Below, one piece after another: positions 49,258 through 59,349 of a stretch of DNA of 64,000 nt. The stretch is from SZUA-22 sp963751695 (GTDB taxonomy: Bacteria > Bacteroidota > Ignavibacteria > Ignavibacteriales > Melioribacteraceae). The translations under genes were made by a program, and so were the position numbers. Below the pieces are notes generated by a model that was given only the letters and a program-made list of their open reading frames with translations, was not told the DNA's origin and ran no database searches. The first letter of the stretch is position 1, and the number at the start of each line of letters is the position of its first letter. The stretch is taken from positions 368,702 to 432,701 of the forward strand of contig CAVVVP010000004.1 of NCBI GenBank assembly GCA_963751695.1, read 5' to 3'.

Positions 49258-52200
49258 TTAGTTCTGCCACTCACAGATGGAATCGACATATTCTGCCGAG
49301 CCATCACGCAGCCATCCATCCAGTTGTGAGTAGTCTTTAAGCTGTTGACCCCTCATTCTAGGAACCTCAATATATCCACAGTTCATCTCAGGTAGAGCGG
49401 TCATATCGCCCCACAGTTTTTCAAATTGCATAACCGGGAAAATATCCTCTTGTCCCTTACCCCATCTCTTTTTCACGTCTTTTACTGTAACATAAGTAGG
49501 CATACGTTTAGCAACATTCCTAATGGAGTTGAGGACTTTATCGCCATCTTCTAGGTCGGTTGTGCTTAAGTTAAAAACTGATAATAGCTCATCAATTTTT
49601 AACCAAGAAGTAAGAGAATTGTAATACGTCAGATCAAATTCAGTTCTTTCATCTGGCAATGTTAACCCTTCCACCAGCCTTACCTTTCCGTCCACCCTGG
49701 CAAGCCCACCACCTCTATCATCTATTCGCTTTGTGACTACTTCGGTAAGTTGTGTTTTGGGGAGGTCAATAAAGTATCCTAAGATCGATGGATCAACATC
49801 TGCTCCAAGTGTATCAATATTATGAAGCATCAAATATTTTAAGTTAGGGTAGGCTTTTAGAATTTTCAACAATGTCCCATTTCTAAGTAGATTTGGAATT
49901 TCGTACCAATGCCCAACGGGATGTAAACATTGAAGAGGAAGATTATCTCTATAGTCCGATGCTTCCCCTCGCTCTTTTGCCCAATTCATTAACGCATTAC
50001 GGCTACTATCGAGAACTTTCTGTGCTTGAACATCAAATAATTTTTGGGGTAATTCTTCCCACTCAAATTGAAGGTCGCGCACAGTGGGAACAAGTCTTAG
50101 GCCAATGAACATTCCCTCAGAAAGATATATCTCTCCTTCATAATTATAATTATTAACAAGATCCAAATATTTTTTAATTGGGCTATGGGTTAAATAACTG
50201 GTTGTAAAGACATGAGGAATGTAACTATTTACACTTTTACTAATTTTTCTGCTTTTTGCCAGATGAGTTTCAACAAAAGTTCTTGGTCTTCCAGAAAGGC
50301 TGCAGAAGGGATTTAGAGCTTTTACAACACCCGCGCCGCTAGTCCACCGACTTCCAGCCCCGCCGGCCAAAGAAATAACAGCAACTTCTCCATTCTTTAA
50401 TGCTTTGATTCCAGCATCACGATATTTGTTCTCGTTGACGCCATACTTTCCATCAAAAACATCATTCTCCATAACATCTGCTATTTCTGTTCCAACTGGC
50501 AATCTATTCTGAGCCAGTCCAATTCTACCAGCCTTCAAGTCAGCTCGAACTTGTTCATGCTGTTTTCTGTCAAAACCATACTTGTCAAGTAATTCATCTA
50601 AACTCAATTCATTTTCTGATTCTACAATTTTTCCAGGTAGAAGAATATCAAAAAATGATTGTATTAAAACTCTATAAACAGAATCAGATTTGCATTTTTC
50701 ACTAAGGGTTTCCAGTTCTTCCCTTTGACCCTCTGAGAGTTTAGTAGTTCGATCTTTAATAAGTTCAGGGGTATTTAGTGAATAGTATCCTACAGGCATT
50801 AATGCAGTCTCGGATAATAGAGTGGAAACAGATCCTTTCTCGTTGATCGCAAAATCATAAACGACAGGCTCCATAGCAAATGGTATACTCATCTGGAGAT
50901 CTTGCTTAGCCTTCTGCATACTATGAGAAAGAAATTTTAATGCATCTTTCTTAACATCTGGATTAAAGATGAATCCCATTCCACCACCAGACATTCCTCC
51001 CATCATCCAAAAGCCCCAAAAATCTTCACCATATTTTTCTTCCACTTCCTTAATAAGTCTTTCAGTATAAAGATTTGAGGCCCATGGAATAATTGTTTGA
51101 ATTGGCCCAAAAAAATTCTTCTGAGTGTTTTTCCCGATCTCTTTAATCTTACCACTTTTAAGGTTCTCAACAACTTTATCATAAATATTTATAGCACCTT
51201 GTCTACCTACCCATTCATCTTTCGATCGAAGAAGATATTTCTCAGTGACCATTTCTAAAATTGGTCCCACGTCTTGTGCTAAACCGCCATGGACCAACAC
51301 TAAGCTTTTTTGCAGTTCTTCTCTCACAGACTTTGAAACTTCTGTAAAATCAAGCACCTTATGTTTTGGAAGCAGGCATCCTCGGCTTATTCCAAACTCT
51401 GGATCGTTTTCGTCTGATACAACACCTTCGATAATTTTTATTCCCGGCCAAACACCTCCAGAGTCCTGCCATCCTCCGCCCGATCCACCTAACCATTCAC
51501 CTAATATAGCTCGTGCAGCCACAATTCTGCGATCACTCTCGGTTAATGAGCCAGCAATATTTTTAATTTGATAGGTGGCCCTCATACATACTGTGATCAA
51601 TGATGCAAGTAAATTTGTCGAGACGGCTAGACGAGATCCTTTTGGAATATTATTAACTTTGCTTACAAGCTCAATACCATAACCAGGCTTTATTAGTCTG
51701 CCTAATAACGTCGAAAGCGGTTCTTCTGATCCTTCCATACCGGGCAATACTATTCCCGATGCTATTAGTGCGGCTTTTAACAAACCAAGATAATCTTTCC
51801 CAAAATCAAATATTTCTTCAATGGAAGTTATCTCAGTTGTTGCTTCCAGATCAATACTGGTAAGCTTAATAATGGGTCTATCAATTATTCTAAAAAATGC
51901 TTCAACCGGCGGTTTCGGGATAGATTCCTCATTTTCTGCACTTACAGTTAGGTCGATTGATATATTGATAACTCTGGCACCTTCTGGGAAATCCATTCCA
52001 AGAAAGAATATATCGCTCCATCCACTATGTGTTAGATCCAAACGGACCGGTGTCCGTTCATTTAGAATGGGGAATAGGGAAGAGACCCATTCTTCATTGA
52101 AAAGTTCTTTTCGTACTCTTAATGGATGGTCATTTGGATTCCCAATCCTGAACATCCATTGATTTCCTTTTAGGGACCGAACGCTTTTCTTTACTTGGTC

Positions 52201-52590
52201 TGCAAGGATTTGAAATCCTAAACTATGATACGCCTCAGCTAATCCGCTGGCTAATGTATCATTTATCCCTTTGTTCTTTTTTAGCTCAAGGAAAACATCA
52301 ATTGCTTCAACAAATCTTCTGTTTAGTAAATGTTCATAGCCCGCGAAGGGGATAAAACCCTTTGACTCAATTTCCTTTGTAGGAAGGTGAAATCTGTAAA
52401 TGGCATAGAGGAAGAATAATGCTCTAACTTTTTGATATAGGTTTGATTCTGTTCTCCAAAAATCCTCAAGGTAGTCGCATTCATTGAGAAGTTCAGGAAG
52501 CCTCATTATTTCGCAAGCCTCTTCAAGAGATTTATTCCGAACTTCTGGATTTTCCGAGATAATTATATCAACTAAAGTGCTATTACTCAT
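49258..52590 (-). CDS. GHMP kinase-like/UTP-sugar-1-phosphate uridylyltransferase-like fusion
   Basis: A 1110-residue protein. Residues about 1-150 are helical. Residues about 180-450 resemble a fucokinase-type GHMP domain (RLDLTHSGWSDIFF; PKGSRLAVSTNLLASLITVC in place of the GLGxSS phosphate loop; EWLGGSGGGWQDSGGVWPGI). From about 735 the C-terminal part has a UDPGP-like start VAVISLAGGAGSRWTSGAGV, then VKALNPFC and LMLHNIDTLGADVDP. The plan is like FKP (fucokinase/GDP-fucose pyrophosphorylase), but the actual sugar cannot be told. It lies 8 bases after the nucleotidyltransferase at 52599 and is probably cotranscribed with it. Confidence 0.7.
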   Translation of the reverse strand: MSNSTLVDIIISENPEVRNKSLEEACEIMRLPELLNECDYLEDFWRTESNLYQKVRALFFLYAIYRFHLPTKEIESKGFIPFAGYEHLLNRRFVEAIDVFLELKKNKGINDTLASGLAEAYHSLGFQILADQVKKSVRSLKGNQWMFRIGNPNDHPLRVRKELFNEEWVSSLFPILNERTPVRLDLTHSGWSDIFFLGMDFPEGARVINISIDLTVSAENEESIPKPPVEAFFRIIDRPIIKLTSIDLEATTEITSIEEIFDFGKDYLGLLKAALIASGIVLPGMEGSEEPLSTLLGRLIKPGYGIELVSKVNNIPKGSRLAVSTNLLASLITVCMRATYQIKNIAGSLTESDRRIVAARAILGEWLGGSGGGWQDSGGVWPGIKIIEGVVSDENDPEFGISRGCLLPKHKVLDFTEVSKSVREELQKSLVLVHGGLAQDVGPILEMVTEKYLLRSKDEWVGRQGAINIYDKVVENLKSGKIKEIGKNTQKNFFGPIQTIIPWASNLYTERLIKEVEEKYGEDFWGFWMMGGMSGGGMGFIFNPDVKKDALKFLSHSMQKAKQDLQMSIPFAMEPVVYDFAINEKGSVSTLLSETALMPVGYYSLNTPELIKDRTTKLSEGQREELETLSEKCKSDSVYRVLIQSFFDILLPGKIVESENELSLDELLDKYGFDRKQHEQVRADLKAGRIGLAQNRLPVGTEIADVMENDVFDGKYGVNENKYRDAGIKALKNGEVAVISLAGGAGSRWTSGAGVVKALNPFCSLSGRPRTFVETHLAKSRKISKSVNSYIPHVFTTSYLTHSPIKKYLDLVNNYNYEGEIYLSEGMFIGLRLVPTVRDLQFEWEELPQKLFDVQAQKVLDSSRNALMNWAKERGEASDYRDNLPLQCLHPVGHWYEIPNLLRNGTLLKILKAYPNLKYLMLHNIDTLGADVDPSILGYFIDLPKTQLTEVVTKRIDDRGGGLARVDGKVRLVEGLTLPDERTEFDLTYYNSLTSWLKIDELLSVFNLSTTDLEDGDKVLNSIRNVAKRMPTYVTVKDVKKRWGKGQEDIFPVMQFEKLWGDMTALPEMNCGYIEVPRMRGQQLKDYSQLDGWLRDGSAEYVDSICEWQN

Positions 52591-52598
52591 ATCTTTAA

Positions 52599-53459
52599 TT
52601 ATTTGATTTCTCTTACTGCTAGGATTTCTAGAATTTTTGATAGGACAACATTTTTATCCTTGCCGTTCATGGCAAGAGCCAACTGCGAAGTAAACAATCC
52701 ATATTTTTCTCCAAGATCATACCTCCATCCGGGATGCTCATATGCTAAGTATTTTTCTTTCTTCGCTAGTTCATTTAAGGCTTCTGAAAGAGTAACCTTA
52801 TGTTCTGAATCTGAATCATTAATTAACTTTTCAAGAATACTGAAAATTGTATTAGTTAAAACATGGATTCCAAAAAAGCATAAATAATGACTGGACCTTA
52901 GTCCCGGAACAAAAAGACTCTGCTCCGCTTCAGTTGGGGTCGGTTTTTCAACCACTTTATTTACTTTGTATTGATCTGGAGTTCCACTCACGCGATCAGC
53001 CCCAACTGTACCATAATAAGTAAGCTGGCTTTCATGTGTTGCTTGAACAGCTGAGACTGTACATTTTTCAACTTCTGCAATTTCTATTAATCTTTGTGAG
53101 CATCCTTTTTCACTCAAACTAACATTTAGATGATCACCAACCATGTGAAGAAAAGAAGAATTTCCTACAAAATCTTTAGCGCACATTATTGCATGCCCAT
53201 AACCAAGCGGTTCATTTTGATGTATAAAAACTAACCTATTGATAAACTTACTGGCTTCTTCTCGATAAGACTTTTCATCTTCGGGATTAATTACTAAACC
53301 AATCTCTTCAACTCCAGCGTTTAGAGTATCTTCTATTAAAATTGAAAGTACAGATTTTTCTGTTCCATCACTATCAATCAGTGATTGTAGAGGTAAATTT
53401 CTTTGCCCAGTTCCCGCTGCTGTGATTACTGCCTTCTTAGTTTTCAAGGTATGCCCCAC
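52599..53459 (-). CDS. sugar-1-phosphate nucleotidyltransferase, GalU-like
   Basis: The 286-residue protein has KKAVITAAGTGQRNLPLQSL (GxGxR nucleotide loop, slightly altered), IHQNEPLGYGHAIMCAKDFV, FLHMVGDHLNVS (the D of the metal site), VVEKPTPTEAEQS and a C-terminal HPGWRYDLGEKYGLFTSQLA, the GalU end motif. It probably makes a UDP-sugar. The start is uncertain: a GTG at 53459 without a clear ribosome binding site. It precedes the fusion gene by 8 bases. Confidence 0.8.
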   Translation of the reverse strand: MGHTLKTKKAVITAAGTGQRNLPLQSLIDSDGTEKSVLSILIEDTLNAGVEEIGLVINPEDEKSYREEASKFINRLVFIHQNEPLGYGHAIMCAKDFVGNSSFLHMVGDHLNVSLSEKGCSQRLIEIAEVEKCTVSAVQATHESQLTYYGTVGADRVSGTPDQYKVNKVVEKPTPTEAEQSLFVPGLRSSHYLCFFGIHVLTNTIFSILEKLINDSDSEHKVTLSEALNELAKKEKYLAYEHPGWRYDLGEKYGLFTSQLALAMNGKDKNVVLSKILEILAVREIK

Positions 53460-53608
53460 ATTTGGATAAAATGTCCGTTAACTAAAGTTATTAAGGTATA
53501 ACATAATAAAAATGGTGTTAAGTTGCTTTTGTGATTTGTAGGAATCCCTTGGAGATTCTACGGGGAAGTAGAGACTAAAAGAACAATATAGGAATTTAGT
53601 AGGTTTTA

Positions 53609-54559
53609 CTAATTACCAACTTTATTGACAAAGTAATCTAGAGTAAGTTTCAGTCCCTCTGAACGATTAACGCTTGGTTCCCAACCAAGAATATTCTTGG
53701 CTCGAGTTATATCAGGCTGCCTTACTTTTGGATCATCAATTGGTAGCTCTTTATAAACGATTTCACTTTTGCTTTCGAGAATAGTCTTTACCTCTTCAGC
53801 AAATTCTTTAATTGTGATCTCTTCTGGATTTCCAATATTTACCGGATTTGGTTCATCAGATTGTAATAGACGAAAGATCCCTTCAACAAGATCAGCAACA
53901 TAGCAAAAACTTCTTGTTTGAGATCCATCTCCAAATACCGTTATATCTTCATTCTTCAAAGCTTGGGATACAAATGCTGGTAAAGCTCTGCCGTCATTAA
54001 GCCTCATGCGAGGACCGTAAGTGTTAAATATTCTTACGATTCTTGTTTCTACTCCATGGTATCTGTGATACGCCATCGTCATTGCTTCAGCAAATCGTTT
54101 TGCCTCATCATAAACCCCACGGGGACCAACAGGATTTACATTTCCCCAATATTCTTCTTTCTGCGGATGTATCTCGGGTCGCCATATACTTCAGATGTAG
54201 AGGCAAGCAGAAATCTTGCTTTCTTCTCTAGGGCTAATCCAAGTGCTTTATGGGTTCCAAGTGAGCCAACTTTTAGGGTTTGAATTGGCATTTCCAGATA
54301 GTCTATTGGACTAGCGGGAGAAGCAAAATGAAGCACATAATCTACTTCGCCAGCAACATGGATAAAGTTTGTTACATCATGTTTTATAAACTTGAAATTA
54401 TCGTTACCAATAAGGTGTCCTATATTTTCAAGTGATCCAGTTATCAGATTATCGATACAAATTACATTTATATTGTTTGATATTAGTTTTCTCACAAAGG
54501 TGTGAACCTAAAAATCCAGCACCACCAGTTATTACAGCTGTTTTCATAGTTGCTTTCAT
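53609..54559 (-). pseudogene. UDP-glucuronate decarboxylase-like SDR, two frameshifts
   Basis: The gene reads MKTAVITGGAGFLGSHLCEK, then (after one extra A, 54487-54490) KLISNNINVICIDNLITGSL and LHFASPASPIDYLEMPIQTL, STSEVYGDP, then (after one missing base in the run 54176-54178) EIHPQKEEYWGNVNPVGPRG, VYDEAKRFAEAMTMAYHRYH, TRIVRIFNTYGPRMRLNDGR to the end. All catalytic parts (GGxGFxGS, YxxxK as YDEAK) are present, so it may be intact in the cell. It would convert UDP-glucuronate to UDP-xylose. It fits the UDP-sugar genes beside it. Confidence 0.75.
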
Positions 54560-54662
54560 TAAGTTATTGTGTTAGGACAAACATATTAAAAAAAGGGGAT
54601 AGCACAAAGCGGTGGAAGGATCTTCGAGTGAGATTTAAAATGTTAAAACACTTTTGGAGAAC

Positions 54663-54788
54663 CTAGAATCCCCAGTTTAGAGAGAAAACGAAGTCAGAGT
54701 TATTGTTTTCAATCACTGTTCCATCTTCTTGTTCTTCTGAAGAAACTAGTGATCGGTTTTGTGCAATTGCAAATATATCATGTAGCCA
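54663..54788 (-). pseudogene. relic of an outer-membrane barrel C-terminus, copy 3
   Basis: The minus strand reads WLHDIFAIAQNRSLVSSEEQ then EDGTVIENNNSDFVFSLNWG and F-stop. It is the longest of three related relics. Confidence 0.5.
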
Positions 54789-54799
54789 TTCATATCATG

Positions 54800-55533
54800 C
54801 AACTGTGCCAAATCCTTGTTTTTAGCCTATTTCCTAATTATTTCAATCAAAAATTTGGTGCTTTTGGGGGCGTTAACTGAACATTTTACTGAACAATTTT
54901 TAGTAATTTTCTTGATTCTCCGTTGGTTAATGAAAATTTACTCAAATTTAATAAGAAATAGGATTACATGCAATTTGTTTCATTTTTTGCTTACTTTCAA
55001 ACTATTTTTGAACTAATAAATTTTAAGTAAAATATATATGAACAAATGTTCATAAAAGTAATAAAATAACTTCAATCTAAATATCATGGAGCGAAACAAA
55101 CCACGACATTATTCGTTTTTAGCCTAGTTGCAGCCATTGTTTGGCTGTGTTTAGTAAAATGTAATTAATTTTTTCACCCCCTTTTAGGGGAATCTATGTT
55201 TTTGATTAAACAAGGAAGGATTTATCACTTTGAGTACTAAATAATAAAAATAAAGGATCGACTCAAATCTTAAAGGAAAATATGATCTACTTGCCTAAAA
55301 ACCATTTTATTCATTTTATAAACATCAATCCAAACAATATGAGACTATCCAAAATGTTGAGTAGTGTCTCAAAATTTCACACTGGTGGCAAATTCAGTTA
55401 AATTTTTTAACTCCTATTTTACTATCTTTGGGCAGTAAAAGAAGGGATTTGATTCAAATTTGAAATTATCCTCTAAAACTTATATTTTTTTGCAAACGGC
55501 TTGATTTTTGTTGTTTTATCGTAAAAGGATAAG
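54800..55533. other. gene-free AT-rich stretch
   Basis: No supported gene. Short open frames here are low-complexity. The stretch separates the sugar-nucleotide genes from the sulfate-activation operon and presumably holds its promoter, which I could not place with confidence. Confidence 0.4.
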
Positions 55534-56253
55534 ATGTACAGAGAGACCAATTCACGTTCAATAATAAAGACCATCTCTTGGAGGGTTTTAGCTACTTTAA
55601 CAACAATGGTTTTGGTATATATCTTTATTGGAGACCTTACTATTGCGGTTTCAGTTGGGGGAATAGAGGTCGTTTTGAAGATGTTGATATATTATTTCCA
55701 TGAACGATTTTGGGATAAAATAAAGTTCGGTAGACGAGAAATTAAACCGATGGTAATCTGGCTGACTGGATTGAGTAGGTCTGGAAAATCCTCAATAGGG
55801 GAAAATCTTGCCGAAATTTTGAAAAGTAAAGGTATAAAAGTAGAGCATCTTGATGGACATACGATTCGTGAATTGGTTCCCGGTACCGGCTTTTCAAGAA
55901 AAGAGGTAAATGACCATATCAAACGGGTCGGATACCTTGGGAAAAAACTTGAAGAGCAAGGGGTCGTAGTAATAGCTACATTTCTGTCACCTTATTCTGA
56001 ATCTAGGGACTTTGTTAGTTCTCTTGTCGATAATTATTATGAGGTACACATTTCAACACCGGTCGATGTTTGTGCTAAGAGAGATGATAGTGGGACCTTT
56101 CAGAAGGCAATGAATGGCGAGATACAAAACTTCCCGGGTGTGAATGTTGAGTATGAAATCCCGAAAGATCCGAAGTTAAGTATAGATACGTCAAAGATCG
56201 CCTATACTGATGCAGCAGAAATGATATACAAAGAGATTAAAAAATATTTATAA
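55534..56253 (+). CDS. DUF2061 membrane domain fused to an APS kinase-like domain
   Basis: The 239-residue protein starts with a DUF2061-type two-helix membrane domain (RSIIKTISWRVLATLTTMVL, then IEVVLKMLIYYFHERFWDKI, residues 1-65). Residues 72-239 are a divergent adenylylsulfate kinase: P-loop WLTGLSRSGKSSIGENLAEI, EHLDGHTIRELVPGTGFSRK (usually DGDNVRHGL), VVVIATFLSPYSESRDFV. It would hold PAPS synthesis at the membrane next to the sulfotransferase. A canonical cysC lies at 59342, so the two kinases may serve different sinks. The frame to cysD is separated by 16 bases. Confidence 0.85.
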   Translation: MYRETNSRSIIKTISWRVLATLTTMVLVYIFIGDLTIAVSVGGIEVVLKMLIYYFHERFWDKIKFGRREIKPMVIWLTGLSRSGKSSIGENLAEILKSKGIKVEHLDGHTIRELVPGTGFSRKEVNDHIKRVGYLGKKLEEQGVVVIATFLSPYSESRDFVSSLVDNYYEVHISTPVDVCAKRDDSGTFQKAMNGEIQNFPGVNVEYEIPKDPKLSIDTSKIAYTDAAEMIYKEIKKYL

Positions 56254-56269
56254 TTGGTAGAGCAGACAT

Positions 56270-57175
56270 ATGAACAAGTATTATATAACACATTTGAAAG
56301 AATTAGAATCAGAAGCAGTTTATATATTAAGAGAAGTAGCTGCTCAATTTGAAAATCCCGTCGTTTTGTTTTCTGGAGGGAAAGATTCAATTCTACTTGG
56401 GTGGCTCTCTATGAAAGCATTCTCCCCAGCAAAAATTCCTTATCCTTTGATGCATATTGATACGGGTCATAATTTTGATGAAACTATTGAGTTCCGTGAT
56501 AATTTTATTGAACAAATCGGAGCTCGATTAGTTGTAGCTTCTGTGCAAGAGTCTGTTGATAAGGGACGCGTTGTGGATGAAACTGGAAAATATGCTTCTC
56601 GAAATGTTGCTCAGACTACGACACTACTCGATGCTATTGAGGAGCATAAGTTCGATTGTGCTGTTGGTGGCGCCAGAAGGGATGAAGAAAAAGCACGTGC
56701 AAAGGAAAGGTTCTTTTCTCATCGTGATGAATTTGGTCAATGGGATCCCAAACATCAAAGACCAGAATTATGGAATATCTTTAATGGTAAGAAAAAAATG
56801 GGTGAACATTTTAGGGTGTTTCCTCTAAGCAACTGGACAGAGATGGACGTCTGGCAATATATTGCGTTAGAAAATATACCTATACCATCAATTTATTTTG
56901 CTCATAAGAGGGAAGTGGTACACCGAGATGGAGTTATGCTAGCAGTTTCTCCATATGTTCAAATTGACAAAGGTGATAAGGTAGAGGAACTTGTTGTCCG
57001 ATGTAGAACGGTAGGAGATCTCACATCTACTGGGGTTTGGAGATCTGATGCATCTACAATTGAAGATATTATTCAAGAGGTGGCTGCTTCTCGAATAACT
57101 GAACGAGGAGGAAGATTTGATGATAAGCGCTCAGAGACTTCAATGGAAGATCGTAAAATCAACGGATATTTTTAA
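56270..57175 (+). CDS. cysD: sulfate adenylyltransferase subunit 2
   Basis: The 301-residue small subunit makes adenylyl sulfate from ATP and sulfate. It has the PP-loop PVVLFSGGKDSILLGWLSMK near residue 36, LMHIDTGHNFDETIEFRDNF, VGGARRDEEKARAKERFFSH and the C-terminal RSETSMEDRKINGYF. Length is normal. It belongs to the operon with the sulfotransferase and cysN. Confidence 0.95.
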   Translation: MNKYYITHLKELESEAVYILREVAAQFENPVVLFSGGKDSILLGWLSMKAFSPAKIPYPLMHIDTGHNFDETIEFRDNFIEQIGARLVVASVQESVDKGRVVDETGKYASRNVAQTTTLLDAIEEHKFDCAVGGARRDEEKARAKERFFSHRDEFGQWDPKHQRPELWNIFNGKKKMGEHFRVFPLSNWTEMDVWQYIALENIPIPSIYFAHKREVVHRDGVMLAVSPYVQIDKGDKVEELVVRCRTVGDLTSTGVWRSDASTIEDIIQEVAASRITERGGRFDDKRSETSMEDRKINGYF

Positions 57176-57200
57176 TAGGCTTTATTAGATAAAGGGAAAA

Positions 57201-58055
57201 ATGATGAAGAACGAAAAAGTAATTCTAATAAATGGGACCAATCAAGGGGGCAGTAATATTTTATGGAATATTCTACAATCTCATCCTTCGGTTTGTCATC
57301 CCTTTAGAGAAACTGGCGAAACAATACTGGAAATCTTCAGCTGGCTTCCACGGAAACTTGTACTACTGTTTTTATACGAAATAAAAATTTATGATAAACC
57401 ACTTGGTATGAGACTTGCCAAAGCATTAGATAATGAGTTTTACAAAATGAAGTTGAAAAACTTTGGTGATCCCGATAATGGTACAAAGTATGATGGGGTG
57501 GAGTATTCCGAGGAAGAAGTAAAGAACTCTGTGCTTTGTATAAAGTCTCTCAACTATGAGCTATACTTCAACGAGATTTTTCAGAAGTACTATAAAGATC
57601 TTTATTTCATAGGAATTATAAGAAACGGTTATGCATTTTGCGACAGTTGGCTGCGTAGAAATAGAACTGCATTTGATGCCGGATTGATGTATAAATTTGT
57701 AGGGGAGAGAATGCTTGAATATCAGAAGACAGTAGATAGATATAAGATTGTCAAGTTCGAAGATATTCTAAACGACCCATTTGGTATGGCTGAAGAGCTA
57801 TATAAGTTTTGCGATCTTGAACCTACTAGCCTAGATAAACTAAGATTTAAATCAAAGAAGGTTCTATCAAGTGATGGTCACCATCAAGTTCGAACCGGAG
57901 AAGTAAACCGAAAATATTGGTTCGATAGAGAAAATATTTCGGAGATTATTAAAACAGATATTGACGAAATACAAGCTGGCCAACTTTCAAACGGAGATCG
58001 TGAAGCTTTTGAACAAAATGCCTCTTCAATGCTTAAATATTTTGGATATAAATAA
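57201..58055 (+). CDS. sulfotransferase family protein
   Basis: The 284-residue protein has a 5'-phosphosulfate loop near the start (NGTNQGGSNILWNILQSHPS), a 3'-phosphate block (LYFIGIIRNGYAFCDSWLRR) and an EDILNDPFGMAEELYKFCDL helix near residue 190, the order found in sulfotransferase_3-type enzymes. It uses PAPS to sulfate an acceptor. Its place between cysD and cysN ties the operon to sulfation rather than cysteine synthesis. The acceptor is probably a surface glycan or lipid, by inference from neighbours. Confidence 0.82.
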   Translation: MMKNEKVILINGTNQGGSNILWNILQSHPSVCHPFRETGETILEIFSWLPRKLVLLFLYEIKIYDKPLGMRLAKALDNEFYKMKLKNFGDPDNGTKYDGVEYSEEEVKNSVLCIKSLNYELYFNEIFQKYYKDLYFIGIIRNGYAFCDSWLRRNRTAFDAGLMYKFVGERMLEYQKTVDRYKIVKFEDILNDPFGMAEELYKFCDLEPTSLDKLRFKSKKVLSSDGHHQVRTGEVNRKYWFDRENISEIIKTDIDEIQAGQLSNGDREAFEQNASSMLKYFGYK

Positions 58056-58080
58056 GAATTAAGGTTTTGGGATACTATAA

Positions 58081-59349
58081 ATGAATACAAATAATTATTT
58101 AGATATGGAACTGCTCCGCTTTACAACAGCGGGCTCAGTCGATGACGGTAAGTCAACTCTTATAGGACGATTACTCTATGATAGCAAGGGTATTTTTGAA
58201 GACCAGCTCGAGGCTGTTAAAAAAACAAGCGAAAGAAAGGGTCTTGAAAATGTTGACTTGGCTCTTTTAACTGACGGCCTAAGAGCTGAAAGGGAACAAG
58301 GAATTACAATAGATGTAGCATATAGATATTTCGCAACTCCTAAAAGGAAATTCATAATTGCTGATACACCCGGCCATGTGCAATATACAAGAAACATGGT
58401 TACTGGGGCATCAACTGCTAACCTTGCCCTTATCCTTGTTGATGCAAGACAAGGCGTCGTTGAGCAGACCAAGAGGCACTCATACATTGCCAGTCTGCTG
58501 AGAATACCTCATCTTGTTTTGTGTGTGAATAAAATGGACCTTCTTGATTACTCTGAAGAAAGGTATGATGAAATAGTAAGCGAATTCAAAGGATTTGTTG
58601 CAAAGATGGATATAAAGGATGTTCGATATGTTCCTATCAGTGCACTTAACGGGGATAATGTTGTTGAACGATCCAAAAATATGGATTGGTATAATGGTGG
58701 AACAATGCTGCATCTGCTTGAGACCATACATATATCAAGTGATTATAACCATCAAGATCCTCGTTTACCTGTTCAATACGTTATACGTCCTCAGAAAATC
58801 GAAGGATATAGTGATTATCGAGGATTTGCTGGTAGGATTTCAAGTGGAATATTTAGAAAAGGGGAGACTGTTACCGTGCTGCCATCGGGATTCAACTCTA
58901 AAATAAAATCGATAAAAAACTTAGGTGAGGAAATTGAAGAAGCATTCCCGCCAATGTCGATAGGAATTGAGCTGGAAGATGAAATTGATGTAAGTCGCGG
59001 TGATATGATTGTGAAACCAAACAACCAAGCTTATGCTAGTCAAGATATTGATGCTATGATGTGCTGGTTTGATGAAAAACCATTAGTAATGGGTGGTAAG
59101 TATATCCTGAGACATACTTCAAATGAGGCAAGAGCTATGGTTAAGGATATTGTTTATAAGATGGATATAAATCAGTTAAAAAGGGACGGAGACAGTAAGA
59201 AAATCAATATGAATGAAATATTTCGAGTGAAACTTAGAACCACTAAGCCCTTATTCTTTGACAGTTACAAGAAGAATCGTTCTACTGGAAGTTTGGTCTT
59301 AATTGATGAGAGTACGAATAATACCGTCGCTGCTGGGATGATCAGATAA
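58081..59349 (+). CDS. cysN: sulfate adenylyltransferase subunit 1 (GTPase)
   Basis: The 422-residue EF-Tu-like GTPase drives the CysD reaction. Motifs: GSVDDGKSTLIGRLLYDSKG, REQGITIDVAYRYF, IADTPGHVQYTRNMVTGAST, NKMDLLDYSEERY. The CysC domain that is fused in some species is absent. It ends overlapping by 8 bases the stop of the convergent cysC gene. Confidence 0.95.
   Translation: MNTNNYLDMELLRFTTAGSVDDGKSTLIGRLLYDSKGIFEDQLEAVKKTSERKGLENVDLALLTDGLRAEREQGITIDVAYRYFATPKRKFIIADTPGHVQYTRNMVTGASTANLALILVDARQGVVEQTKRHSYIASLLRIPHLVLCVNKMDLLDYSEERYDEIVSEFKGFVAKMDIKDVRYVPISALNGDNVVERSKNMDWYNGGTMLHLLETIHISSDYNHQDPRLPVQYVIRPQKIEGYSDYRGFAGRISSGIFRKGETVTVLPSGFNSKIKSIKNLGEEIEEAFPPMSIGIELEDEIDVSRGDMIVKPNNQAYASQDIDAMMCWFDEKPLVMGGKYILRHTSNEARAMVKDIVYKMDINQLKRDGDSKKINMNEIFRVKLRTTKPLFFDSYKKNRSTGSLVLIDESTNNTVAAGMIR

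Noticed and set aside
54816..55016. 66-residue plus-strand frame
   Set aside because: AT-driven hydrophobic sequence without ribosome binding site in a region with relics only.
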